Shown: positions 1 through 6,815 of the stretch, one piece after another
Layout of the letters: every line of letters starts with the position of its first letter
How positions within the stretch are numbered: the first letter of the stretch is position 1
Assembly: GCA_964617995.1 (NCBI GenBank)
Contig: CAZTXD010000025.1
Coordinates: forward strand, 1-32,738
Origin: CAZTXD01 sp964617995
GTDB lineage: Bacteria; Actinomycetota; Acidimicrobiia; Spongiisociales; ZC4RG35
Direction of reading: 5' to 3'
DNA: 32,738 nt
Program-made: the position numbers and the translations under genes
Notes under the pieces: generated by a model
Seen by the model: only the letters and a program-made list of their open reading frames with translations
Told to the model about the DNA's origin: nothing
The model's database searches: none

Positions 1-575
1 CCAAGCTGATGTGCTGGGTGGCACTCGACCGAGCCATCGACATGGCCGACCAGCTCGAGGCCAACGAGCGTATCCACGCGTGGACCAAGACGCGGGAGGA
101 GATCAGAGACACGATCCTCGCTGACGGTTGGAACGAAGCCGCAGGTGCGTTCACCCAGTCGATTGGTTCCAGCGCTCTCGACGCTTCCGCTCTCGTGATA
201 CCGATCGTCGGCTTCCTGCCGGCGACCGATGCCCGTGTGCTGTCGACGATCGAGGCCATCCAGGCACAGTTGGTCGACCCGTCGGGGCTCGTCCACCGCT
301 ACCGAACCGCCGACGGCTTACCCGGCGAGGAAGGAGCCTTCGTGCTGTGCTCCTTCTGGCTCGCCCACGCCCTCGCCCTGGCCGATCGGGTGGAGCAGGC
401 ACGTCGAGTCTTCGAGCGAACGGTGGGACACGCCAACGACGTCGACCTCTTGGCCGAAGAAATCGACCCCCGCACCGGCGAGTTCCTGGGGAACTTCCCC
501 CAAGCATTCAGCCACATCGGACTCATCAACGCCGCCTGGGCCATCCACCAGGCCGAACGCCGGGCGGCGGAGTGA
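1..575 (+). CDS. GH15 glycoside hydrolase, C-terminal part (5' end outside window)
   Basis: The frame is open from position 3 to a TGA at 573-575, so only about the last 190 residues are present. The sequence fits the (alpha/alpha)6 barrel of bacterial glycoside hydrolase family 15 (glucoamylase / trehalase-like / dextranase-like enzymes). It carries the typical ending: a segment reading LLAEEIDP, whose Glu pair is at the usual place of the catalytic base, followed by the TGEFLGNFPQAFSHIGLINAA-type segment that closes these proteins. The family hydrolyses alpha-glucosidic bonds. The exact substrate cannot be read from this fragment, and cytoplasmic trehalose degradation is one common role. 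The gene ends 22 bases before the convergent monooxygenase-like gene, and I see no clear terminator in that gap. Confidence 0.85.
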   Translation, partial: KLMCWVALDRAIDMADQLEANERIHAWTKTREEIRDTILADGWNEAAGAFTQSIGSSALDASALVIPIVGFLPATDARVLSTIEAIQAQLVDPSGLVHRYRTADGLPGEEGAFVLCSFWLAHALALADRVEQARRVFERTVGHANDVDLLAEEIDPRTGEFLGNFPQAFSHIGLINAAWAIHQAERRAAE

Positions 576-597
576 GCCGCATACCTCCTTCCCCTGC

Positions 598-1734
598 TCA
601 ACCTCTGCGACCGGCCCGGCCGGTGATCATGTCGGCGATGGTGTGAGCCTCGACACCGATGCGTCGCAGACGGCCGGTAGCCACTTCCCGAAACCCACAG
701 AAGTACAGACCCTCGACCCCCGTAGGCTCTCCGGAGGCGAGTGGACGTCCCTTCCCATCGAGCAGCCCGGTGGTGTCTGCCAGCACCCGTTCGACCGCAG
801 GGGTGAACCCCGTACCGAACACGACGGCATCGAATTCACCTGTGGAACCGTCGGTAAAACACACGCTGGCTGGGGTGAAGCTATCGATTCCGGGTCTAAC
901 GGAGAGACGACCGTCTCGGAGGGCATCCATCGTGCCGATGTCGAGGAGCGGAATCCGCCCCTGGGTGGCTATCAGCTCGAGCGGGCCCACCTCTGCTCGG
1001 GGAAGTCCCACCTTCGAGATGTCGCCGACGAGCAGCGCGAGCAGTGGCTTCGACAAACGGTCTCCCCACCGAGGGGGCAGCACCGACAGCCAGGTGGCGA
1101 CAGTCAGGACCGGTAGACCCAGCACATCGCGCGGTACCACGACGGTCGGGGATCGCTGACTGATCTGGACTCGGGCTCCGTGATCGATCAGATCCAGAGC
1201 GACCTCACCTGCGGAATTGCCGAAGCCGACCACCAAGACGTCGTCGCCCTGGAAGCGCTTCCCGTTCACATAGGTGGCGGTGTGAAGCACCTCTCCCCGA
1301 TAATCCGCTAGACCAGGGTAGGAAGGCAGGGAAGGGACACTGCTGAGCCCCGTCGCCACCACCAGATTGGCGGTCGAGTATGAGCCACCCGAAGTTGTCC
1401 TGATCTCCCACCGGGAGCCGATTCGTTCGGCGGGGGCTGCCTCCGAGTCGAGCCGTACGTCGAGTTGCTCCTTCTCGGCGTAGTCGACGAGATAGTCGGC
1501 GACCTGATCGCGAGACGGGTATCGGGGATACGAACGGGGCATGGGACGATGCGGAAGCCCGGACGCACCCTTGTTGGTGTGGAGATGCAGGCGCTCGTAG
1601 TGGTTGTGCCATGCCGGCGCAACCGTCGAGGCCTTCTCGAGCACGGTCGTTCTCACGCCTCGCCGAGTGAGGCATGCTGCCGTCGCCAACCCAGCCGGAC
1701 CGGCACCGATGATCACAGTGTCAGCCCTCTCCAT
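598..1734 (-). CDS. FAD-dependent monooxygenase / NAD(P)-binding oxidoreductase (FMO-like)
   Basis: The 378-aa protein begins with MERADTVIIGAGPAGLATA, the FAD-binding GxGxxG Rossmann motif. A second dinucleotide motif (VVGFGNSAGEVALDL) lies mid-protein and would bind NADPH. Before it is YRGEVLHTATY, which resembles the flavin-monooxygenase FxGxxxHxxxY/F signature, and VFGTGFTP near the end matches the conserved ATGF-type motif. This supports a soluble FMO/Baeyer-Villiger-like or related flavoprotein; the substrate is unknown. The open frame continues upstream to 1965, but the residues there are Arg/Pro-rich and unlike the family. I chose the ATG at 1734 because the FAD motif starts at once and a TATGGT box sits 8 bases before it (leaderless start). 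It converges with the GH15 gene. Confidence 0.88.
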   Translation of the reverse strand: MERADTVIIGAGPAGLATAACLTRRGVRTTVLEKASTVAPAWHNHYERLHLHTNKGASGLPHRPMPRSYPRYPSRDQVADYLVDYAEKEQLDVRLDSEAAPAERIGSRWEIRTTSGGSYSTANLVVATGLSSVPSLPSYPGLADYRGEVLHTATYVNGKRFQGDDVLVVGFGNSAGEVALDLIDHGARVQISQRSPTVVVPRDVLGLPVLTVATWLSVLPPRWGDRLSKPLLALLVGDISKVGLPRAEVGPLELIATQGRIPLLDIGTMDALRDGRLSVRPGIDSFTPASVCFTDGSTGEFDAVVFGTGFTPAVERVLADTTGLLDGKGRPLASGEPTGVEGLYFCGFREVATGRLRRIGVEAHTIADMITGRAGRRG

Positions 1735-1742
1735 CGGCACCG

Positions 1743-1748
1743 ACCATA
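1743..1748 (-). promoter_or_regulatory. -10 box TATGGT for leaderless FMO-like gene
   Basis: On the minus strand TATGGT is followed by 8 bases and then the ATG at 1734. No purine-rich ribosome binding site lies between. A TANNNT box 6-9 bases before the start codon is the actinobacterial leaderless arrangement and supports the short start. No convincing -35 is visible. Confidence 0.5.
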
Positions 1749-1835
1749 GGCGGCGGGTTCGGTCCGTGGCCCTCCGGATCGTTCTCCATGGCGATACGGC
1801 ATCTGAGGCCGACCACCCCGTCGGTGACCCGTTCG

Positions 1836-2181
1836 ATGCAGGTCTGGGTCGTCCATGTCTTCGTTGTCGGGACGGGATTGGTACTGGGCCGAGTGCGATT
1901 TTGGGCGTGTTCGGGGTCGAGGAAACCACCGAGGGGTGGATGCGTGTCGTCGGGGTCGTGGTCATCGCCCTGGGTGTTCTCGACGCGTGGATGGTGCGGC
2001 GAAACGATCATGCCGGGTTCGAGCGACGGTCTACGAGCGATCGTTCGCTGCCGCGGCGCTGGGAACCCTGGCTTTCACCACCGGTCCGTGGCAACTGGGA
2101 CTCTTCGCCGTCGTCGACCTCAGCCGAGCCACCTGGACGCTCCTCGGCCTACGAACCACAACCACGACCGACCCGGACTAG
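1836..2181 (+). pseudogene. small membrane protein gene with two 1-base frameshifts
   Basis: Read with two repairs, this encodes about 115 aa with roughly four hydrophobic helices. The reading frame starts at the ATG at 1836 (MQVWVVHVFVVGTG), moves into the -1 frame at about 1889 (PSAILGVFGVEETTEGWMRVVG, then a helix to VRRNDHAGFE) and again at about 2023-2030 (RATVYERSFAAAALG, then GPWQLGLFAVVDL). The pieces join into one continuous product. It resembles small conserved membrane proteins with an xGVEETTEGWxRVxG loop and a GPWQLxLFxxVDL ending, recalled as a pattern and not a named family. The length modulo 3 fits exactly two lost bases. It is either a decaying gene or two sequence errors. 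No ribosome binding site is evident, and a start at 1788 is possible. It is divergent from the FMO-like gene. Confidence 0.65.
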
Positions 2182-2324
2182 GGAGAAGACGAAGCGAGGC
2201 TCCGCCGCCGCATGGACCGCCTCGTGAGCTCAGCCACCGCATAGGGCCGGGCGCTCCTCGCCTACCCTTGTCCCCTGGATGGGCAGCATCGAATCTCAAA
2301 CGGCTTCAAACCCATCCCGCCCGT

Positions 2325-2397
2325 GCCCGCGTAGCTCAGGGGATAGAGCAACCGCCTCCTAAGCGGTAGGTCGCAGGTTCGAATCCTGCCGCGGGCG
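2325..2397 (+). tRNA. tRNA-Arg (anticodon CCT)
   Basis: A 73-base cloverleaf is complete without CCA. The acceptor stem pairs GCCCGCG with CGCGGGC. The D arm is GCTC...GAGC, and the anticodon stem ACCGC/GCGGT encloses CTCCTAA, giving anticodon CCT (reads AGG). The T arm is GCAGG-TTCGAAT-CCTGC and the discriminator base is G. It stands alone and is followed at once by a strong hairpin. AGG is a rare codon in such GC-rich genomes, so this is a minor isoacceptor. Confidence 0.97.
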
Positions 2398-2403
2398 CCG
2401 AAT

Positions 2404-2432
2404 GAGCCCTGGTCGCCAACCGACCAGGGCTC
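2404..2432 (+). terminator. terminator-like hairpin after tRNA-Arg
   Basis: A perfect 12-bp stem (GAGCCCTGGTCG at 2404-2415 with its complement at 2421-2432) encloses a 5-base loop, CCAAC. It begins 7 bases after the tRNA. The U-tract behind it is weak (CCTTGCAT), as is common in actinobacteria. It also lies at the 3' end of the convergent small gene. Confidence 0.7.
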
Positions 2433-2438
2433 CTTGCA

Positions 2439-2833
2439 TCACCTCGAATCCAGATACTCCTCGATCGACATCCGGATCTCCTCGACCACGGCCGGGTCGT
2501 ATCGGAGGATGTTGCTCCAGAACGACACATCGTCGAAGACTCGCTCGAATGGCTCGTCGTAGACGAGCAGGCGATCGTACTGCTCGGGATGCGCCCCCCT
2601 CAGCCACCCCTCCCATTCCTCGAGGCCGAAGAAGTCGAGGGGCATCGAACGGTCGGGCGGGCCGAGTTCCTTGATCAGGATCCCGAAGGCCCGCGATGGC
2701 TCTCATAGAGCACGATCAGCCTTTGATCCGTGTCGGCCACCATGCGCCCCGGCGCCTCCTTCCACCGTTCTATGTCCGTAAGGACCCCGACCCAACTGTA
2801 TCGATCTAGTTGGACCTGCCACCGTCCGGACAT
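2439..2833 (-). pseudogene. small hypothetical protein gene with one frameshift
   Basis: Two adjoining minus-strand frames look like one soluble protein of about 130 aa. The first part starts at an ATG at 2833 (MSGRWQVQLDRYSWVGVLTD) and runs to RLIVLYE. The second continues in another frame with PSRAFGILIKELGPP and ends VVEEIRMSIEEYLDSR. The switch lies at about 2700-2704, where the coding strand reads GAGAGCC. Removing one AG from the GAGAG restores a continuous frame, so a 2-base slippage duplication or a 1-base loss are both possible. The composition (many Trp, Tyr, Asp, Glu) is typical of a real protein rather than an antisense shadow. I do not recognise the family. If the frameshift is real, the downstream ATG at 2645 could still yield 68 residues. 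Confidence 0.5.
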
Positions 2834-2938
2834 GTAGGGCTGCAAGGCGAAGCCATGACACGGCCGAGGAGGGCACCGGCGGAGTCGGTGCCCTCCCGCG
2901 TTGGGCAGTCTCCCCCGATGTCTCGGCCGCATTGGGCG

Positions 2939-2944
2939 TATTGT
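2939..2944 (+). promoter_or_regulatory. -10 box TATTGT for leaderless WS/DGAT gene
   Basis: TATTGT is followed by 7 bases and the GTG at 2952, with no ribosome binding site between. It is the same hexamer as the one in front of the 42-aa gene at 22592. Confidence 0.5.
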
Positions 2945-2951
2945 TTCGTCT

Positions 2952-4376
2952 GTGACCGACTTCCACTTCGAACCGCTCTCCCACCTGGACAGCTCGTTCC
3001 TGGCTCTGGAGTCGCGCACCACCCACATGCACGTCGCCGGGGTGGTCATCTTCGAGGCCAACGACCTGGGGCTGGGCAACGGGGCGATCGACTTCGAACG
3101 CGTACGTTCCCACATCGAGTCCAAGCTCCAGTACATACCCCGCTACCGCCAGCGCCTCGACTTCGTTCCCTATGACAGGTCACCGGTGTGGGTGGACGAC
3201 TCCGACTTCAATCTCGACTACCACGTACGCCACACCAGCCTTCCCCGGCCCGGGGGCGACGACCACCTCAAGCGGCTCGCCGGACGGATCGTGTCCCAGC
3301 AGCTCGATCGGTCCAAGCCGCTGTGGGAACTGTGGGTGGTGGAGGGCCTGTCCGACGGGCGCTTCGCCATCATCGCCAAGATCCATCACTGCATGATCGA
3401 CGGGCTGTCAGGAGTGGATCTCACGACCATCCTCCTCGGTGTCTCCCCAACCTCCGAGATAGAGGAGGCACCCGAATGGAAGCCGCGGCAGGCGCCCACC
3501 CCCACCGAGCTGGGTGTGGCGGCCGCCGCCCGCGCTACTCGCCGGGGTATCGAGCGGCTCACCTCGATGGGCACGTTCCTCTCCGAGGGGCGCCAGACAC
3601 TCGAGCACGTGGCAGGGCGGACGCTCGCCACCGTCAACTCTCTGCGCTCCGGGTGGCTCTCCACCACCGACCAGACTCCGCTCAATCCGCCTATCGGCCC
3701 CAACCGCCGCTTCGCCTGGACCGAGAGACCTCTGGAGGAGGTGAAGGCGATCAAGAACGGGCTGGGCGGCTCGGTCAACGACGCCGTCCTGGCGATCGTC
3801 GCCGGGACGGTACGCCACTTCCTACTCACCCACCGGGACTTCGACGTCGAGGGCATCGAATTCCGCGCCATGAATCCGGTGTCGACCCGGCGCGCCGACC
3901 AGAGAGGTGCTCTCGGCAACCAGGTCGCCATGTGGCTCATCGATCTGCCCGTCGACGAGCCCGACCCCGCCGCCCGCTTCCGGAAGATCAAGTCCGACAC
4001 CACCCGCCACAAACGCACCAACCAGGCGCTGGGGGCGGCCACCCTGGTGGAGATCTCCCGGGGCACCCCCATCACTCTCTTGTCGCTGGCCAGCAGGGTG
4101 GCAGCCAACCGGATGCGGCCGTTCAACCTGACCGTCACCAACGTCCCCGGCCCCCAGTTCCCCATGTACCTCCTGGAGGCGGAGATGCTCGCCAACTACC
4201 CGATGGTGCCCCTGTGGGCCCAACACGGGGTGGGGGTGGCGCTGTTCAGCTACAACGGCCGACTCCTGTGGGGAATCCACAGCGACTACGACACCCTTCC
4301 CGACATCGACGCCTTCATCGACTCGATCCACACCTCCATCGCCCAGCTCCTCGATGCCGCCGGCGTGTCCGCCTGA
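2952..4376 (+). CDS. wax ester synthase / diacylglycerol O-acyltransferase (WS/DGAT)
   Basis: The 474-aa product has the length of bacterial WS/DGAT bifunctional acyltransferases, which join acyl-CoA to fatty alcohols or diacylglycerol to make wax esters or triacylglycerol at the inner membrane. The catalytic HHxxxDG motif is HHCMIDG at residues 145-151, preceded by PLWELWVVEG (about 123-132). Downstream are the family's GGSVNDAVLAIVAG segment and TVTNVPGPQFPMYL near the C-terminus. I chose the GTG at 2952 (start VTDFHFEPLSHLDSSFLALE) because homologues begin just before the PLSxLDxxFL segment and a TATTGT box sits 7 bases upstream. A longer start at 2901 adds residues unlike the family. It stands alone, followed after 103 bases by the EamA gene. 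Storage-lipid synthesis is common in actinobacteria. Confidence 0.93.
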   Translation: MTDFHFEPLSHLDSSFLALESRTTHMHVAGVVIFEANDLGLGNGAIDFERVRSHIESKLQYIPRYRQRLDFVPYDRSPVWVDDSDFNLDYHVRHTSLPRPGGDDHLKRLAGRIVSQQLDRSKPLWELWVVEGLSDGRFAIIAKIHHCMIDGLSGVDLTTILLGVSPTSEIEEAPEWKPRQAPTPTELGVAAAARATRRGIERLTSMGTFLSEGRQTLEHVAGRTLATVNSLRSGWLSTTDQTPLNPPIGPNRRFAWTERPLEEVKAIKNGLGGSVNDAVLAIVAGTVRHFLLTHRDFDVEGIEFRAMNPVSTRRADQRGALGNQVAMWLIDLPVDEPDPAARFRKIKSDTTRHKRTNQALGAATLVEISRGTPITLLSLASRVAANRMRPFNLTVTNVPGPQFPMYLLEAEMLANYPMVPLWAQHGVGVALFSYNGRLLWGIHSDYDTLPDIDAFIDSIHTSIAQLLDAAGVSA

Positions 4377-4479
4377 CGCCACGAGCGTGCACGACCCATC
4401 CTCTGGGGATGGTCTCGGCACGCCCGTCGTAACTGCCGCCGGGTTGTAGATCGGACCGGCTGCCTGCCAGGCTGACGAC

Positions 4480-5367
4480 GTGCCAATCCTCGCCGCCCTT
4501 CTGGGCGCGGTCGCCATCTCCTTCTCGGCGATCTGGTTCGCCCTCGCCGACGTCGACGCCGTGACCGGCGCCTTCTTCCGCGCCGCCTACGCCGTGCCGG
4601 TCCTGATGGCGCTCTGGTGGCGGGTCCGACGCACCGACCGGCGCAGCCCCAAGGCCCGGGTGCTGGCGGGCGGGGCCGGGGCGATGCTCGGATTCGACTG
4701 GGTCTGCTGGCACCTGGCGATCGATCAGATCGGCACCGGCCTCGCCACACTCATCGCCAACTGCCAGGTGGTGGTGGTGGCCCTGCTCGCCTGGGTGATC
4801 TTCGGGGAGCGCCCCACCCGGGTTCTGTTCGTGGCCATACCGGTGGTGCTGGCAGGAGTGGCGCTGGTGTCGGGTCTGGGAAGGGAAGGCTCGTTCGGGT
4901 CCGACCCGCTGCTCGGCACGATCCTCGCGGTCGGGGCCGCGGTCTTCTACGCCGGGTTCCTCCTCGGCTACCGGCGATCCAACCGGGTGCAGTCACCGGC
5001 GGTGGGCTCGCTGCTCGACGCCACCGTGGGAGCGCTGGCCGCCACCCTGGTGGCGGCATCGTTGTTCTCCGGTTTCGACCTGGCTCCGACCTGGCCGGCA
5101 CATGGGTGGCTCCTGGCCCTGGCCATCGGCTCCCAGGTGGCCGGCTGGCTGGCGATCGGCTATGCCCTGCCCCGCCTGCCGGCCGCGGAGACATCCACGT
5201 TCATCCTCATCCAGCCGGTGCTGACGATGGTGTGGGGAGCGATCCTCTTCCAGGAGCGCCCGTCGGTGGTGCAGCTCACCGGAGCCGCCCTGGTGCTGAC
5301 CGGCGTGGCGATGGCTGCCACCCTCAGCGCCCGGCGGCGTCCTGTCCCGGCGGTGTCTCCCTCTTGA
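4480..5367 (+). CDS. EamA/DMT-superfamily transporter
   Basis: The 295-aa protein consists of two similar halves of about five hydrophobic helices each, the two EamA repeats of drug/metabolite transporters. The first half runs from MPILAALLGAVAISFSAIWF to about residue 135. The second ends with VQLTGAALVLTGVAMAATL and a short Arg-rich tail. Typical features are the Glu of VIFGERP closing one helix and LIQPVLTMVWGAILFQERP in the second repeat. Such proteins usually export amino acids or other small metabolites across the cytoplasmic membrane; the substrate is not readable. The start is the GTG at 4480, where the first helix begins almost immediately. The last 44 bases overlap the 3' end of the convergent gene at 5324-5770. 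Confidence 0.85.
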   Translation: MPILAALLGAVAISFSAIWFALADVDAVTGAFFRAAYAVPVLMALWWRVRRTDRRSPKARVLAGGAGAMLGFDWVCWHLAIDQIGTGLATLIANCQVVVVALLAWVIFGERPTRVLFVAIPVVLAGVALVSGLGREGSFGSDPLLGTILAVGAAVFYAGFLLGYRRSNRVQSPAVGSLLDATVGALAATLVAASLFSGFDLAPTWPAHGWLLALAIGSQVAGWLAIGYALPRLPAAETSTFILIQPVLTMVWGAILFQERPSVVQLTGAALVLTGVAMAATLSARRRPVPAVSPS

Positions 5368-5770
5368 GGGCGGCGGCCTTGGCCGCCCCCCAGGCGAGAT
5401 GGATCTCCCACACCTCCTCACCGAGGTCGCGAGACGAAGCCGGAGCGAGGTCGTAGACATCGCCGGGTAGGGCCGATTCGGCGACCGGGTCGCGCCACAC
5501 CGGTTCGACACCCGCCCGTTGCAGGGTGTCGGTTGGAAACCGCATCGCCTCCTGGAAGATCTCCAGCGGCCCCCGTCCCTGCTGCCCGAAGGGAAGCGAC
5601 AACAGATCGGTCAGGTTGTCGGCCAGCCAGCGTTCCCCCGCATCCAACGCCTCACCCAACCCCTCCGTCTCGACTGCTTCCCGGAGGCGGCGACGTACGT
5701 GGGTGGCGTAGGCGCCCACCAGGGCACGGTGGAGCCGCCGCGAGATGGGCGGCATCTGGTCCTGAGTCAT
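5324..5770 (-). CDS. hypothetical protein, co-transcribed with the CvpA-like gene
   Basis: The 148-aa protein looks soluble and largely helical. Its N-terminal part contains HRALVGAYATHVRRRLREAV and a stretch rich in charged residues, then LSLPFGQQGRGPLEIFQEAM, and a Trp-containing end (VWEIHLAWGAAKAAAL). I do not recognise the family. The codon pattern looks like a real gene rather than a shadow. Its ATG overlaps the TGA of the upstream CvpA-like gene by 4 bases (ATGA), so the two are probably translated together. Its 3' end overlaps the convergent EamA gene by 44 bases. Confidence 0.7.
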   Translation of the reverse strand: MTQDQMPPISRRLHRALVGAYATHVRRRLREAVETEGLGEALDAGERWLADNLTDLLSLPFGQQGRGPLEIFQEAMRFPTDTLQRAGVEPVWRDPVAESALPGDVYDLAPASSRDLGEEVWEIHLAWGAAKAAALKRETPPGQDAAGR

Positions 5771-6723
5771 CTTCCGTACACCTCCACGACCATCCGACCC
5801 AACGGACCCCTAGCGACCGCCACCCCGAAGCGATCGTAGGCGGGATCGGTCAGGGCCGTGTCAGCCGCTTCCGCGATGCCGGCATGGGCGGCCCGCTCCG
5901 AGGCGGCCAACGCCGCCATCTCCCCGGCCCCCTGCAGCCGCAGGCCCGTGGCATTCACCGTCACCAGAATCTCGGTGTCGGTCTTGCGCTCGATGTAACC
6001 GCCCCGATACATCTCCAACGCCCGATCGGCCGCCACCGCCGCCAGGGCATCGGACCAGGCCAGAGGGTCGGCGTCGACGGCCAGGCGATCGGCGTTGACG
6101 CGATCGGCCACGAACCCGACCGCGCCGGGGACCAGGGCCACCGTGTCAGGCTCGACGGTCTCGGTCTCGATCCTTTCACCGGCGGCGGGAACCACCCGCC
6201 TTCCGCCGGTGATCCGCTCGATGGCGGCGAGGGCGGTCATCGCCTCGTCTCCCACCAATGGATCGACCAGGTGGCGCGGCAACGAATCGGGACCGGCCAG
6301 CGCCTGGGCGACAACCGAATCCACGATGGCCTCGTCCACCGCCTCGGGCACCGGCAGCACCGCCACGACACTCACCAACACCAGCACCAAGACGACGCCC
6401 CACGCTGCCGCCACCCCGGTGCCGAGAGCCCGGTTCACGAGCGAGAGCCCCGGCAGCCTCGTGGCCCTGGCCAGGAAGTGGGCGACCACCGACATCGCCA
6501 CCCCGAACAGCACGAACAGAGCTATGCCCGCTCCTATCCGACCCCACTCCGGCGACACCCCGAAGCGGTCGGTGAGGAGCCCGCCGACCGGATCCGACAG
6601 GCGGAACGCGACCGCGGCGCCCACCACCAGTCCCACCAGATCCATCAGCTCGCGCACGAACCCGCGCAGCCACCCCCGCACGGCCAACCCGGCGAGATAC
6701 GCACCCAGCAAGAAGTCGAGCAT
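5767..6723 (-). CDS. CvpA-family membrane protein fused to a CAP-like domain
   Basis: The N-terminal 130 or so of 318 residues are a CvpA domain with four predicted membrane helices: MLDFLLGAYLAGLAVRGWLR with the GWxRGFVRE-type loop, then LMDLVGLVVGAAVAFRLSDP, then IGAGIALFVLFGVAMSVVAHFLAR, and a last helix around AAWGVVLVLVLVSVVAVLPV. A linker follows, then an extracytoplasmic C-terminal domain of about 100 residues (LAWSDALAAVAADRALEMYRGGY to RFGVAVARGPLGRMVVEVYGR) that resembles CAP/SCP domains. The usual CAP His/Glu positions are not obvious, so it is a degenerate or diverged copy. M. tuberculosis MarP (Rv3671c) has the parallel plan of CvpA plus a periplasmic enzyme, which suggests an envelope or acid-stress role (inference). 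The start has a TACAAC box 7 bases upstream. A 4-base overlap couples it to the next gene. Confidence 0.78.
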   Translation of the reverse strand: MLDFLLGAYLAGLAVRGWLRGFVRELMDLVGLVVGAAVAFRLSDPVGGLLTDRFGVSPEWGRIGAGIALFVLFGVAMSVVAHFLARATRLPGLSLVNRALGTGVAAAWGVVLVLVLVSVVAVLPVPEAVDEAIVDSVVAQALAGPDSLPRHLVDPLVGDEAMTALAAIERITGGRRVVPAAGERIETETVEPDTVALVPGAVGFVADRVNADRLAVDADPLAWSDALAAVAADRALEMYRGGYIERKTDTEILVTVNATGLRLQGAGEMAALAASERAAHAGIAEAADTALTDPAYDRFGVAVARGPLGRMVVEVYGR

Positions 6724-6730
6724 CGCCCTC

Positions 6731-6736
6731 GTTGTA
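6731..6736 (-). promoter_or_regulatory. -10-like box TACAAC before the CvpA-like gene
   Basis: On the minus strand TACAAC is followed by 7 bases and the ATG at 6723. It is one base off the TANNNT form, and GAGGG lies too close to the ATG to serve as a normal ribosome binding site. A leaderless start is likely but less secure than at the other sites. Confidence 0.35.
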
Positions 6737-6750
6737 ACAGAGGGACGTCA

Positions 6751-6804
6751 TCAGTCATCGGTTATCGGTTCTCAGTGGCGCCGAAACCGACAACTGAGAA
6801 CTGA
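6751..6804. repeat. heptamer-periodic palindromic repeat (copy 1)
   Basis: Four contiguous 7-base units of the form TCRGTNN run from 6751 to 6778. After 5 bases, three contiguous units of the complement (NAACYGA) run from 6784 to 6804, so the arms can pair into a long imperfect hairpin. It lies 11 bases past the 3' end of the AlaX gene and about 28 bases upstream of the CvpA-like start. Related copies are at 23638-23658 and 31891-31950. It could act as a terminator or be a REP-like dispersed element. Confidence 0.7.
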
Positions 6805-6815
6805 GGACCTGCTGC

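Noticed and set aside
1735..1965. N-terminal 77-residue extension of the FMO-like protein
   Set aside because: Pro/Arg-rich and unlike the family. The FAD motif begins right after the ATG at 1734, which has a -10 box at leaderless distance.
2182..2324. Promoter for tRNA-Arg
   Set aside because: A TTGTCC with a GAATCT 17 bases later is too weak a -10 match to report.
3084..3112. GAAC-N6-GTTC dyad resembling a LexA/SOS box
   Set aside because: Spacing is 6 instead of 4 bases, and it lies inside the WS/DGAT coding region, not at a promoter.
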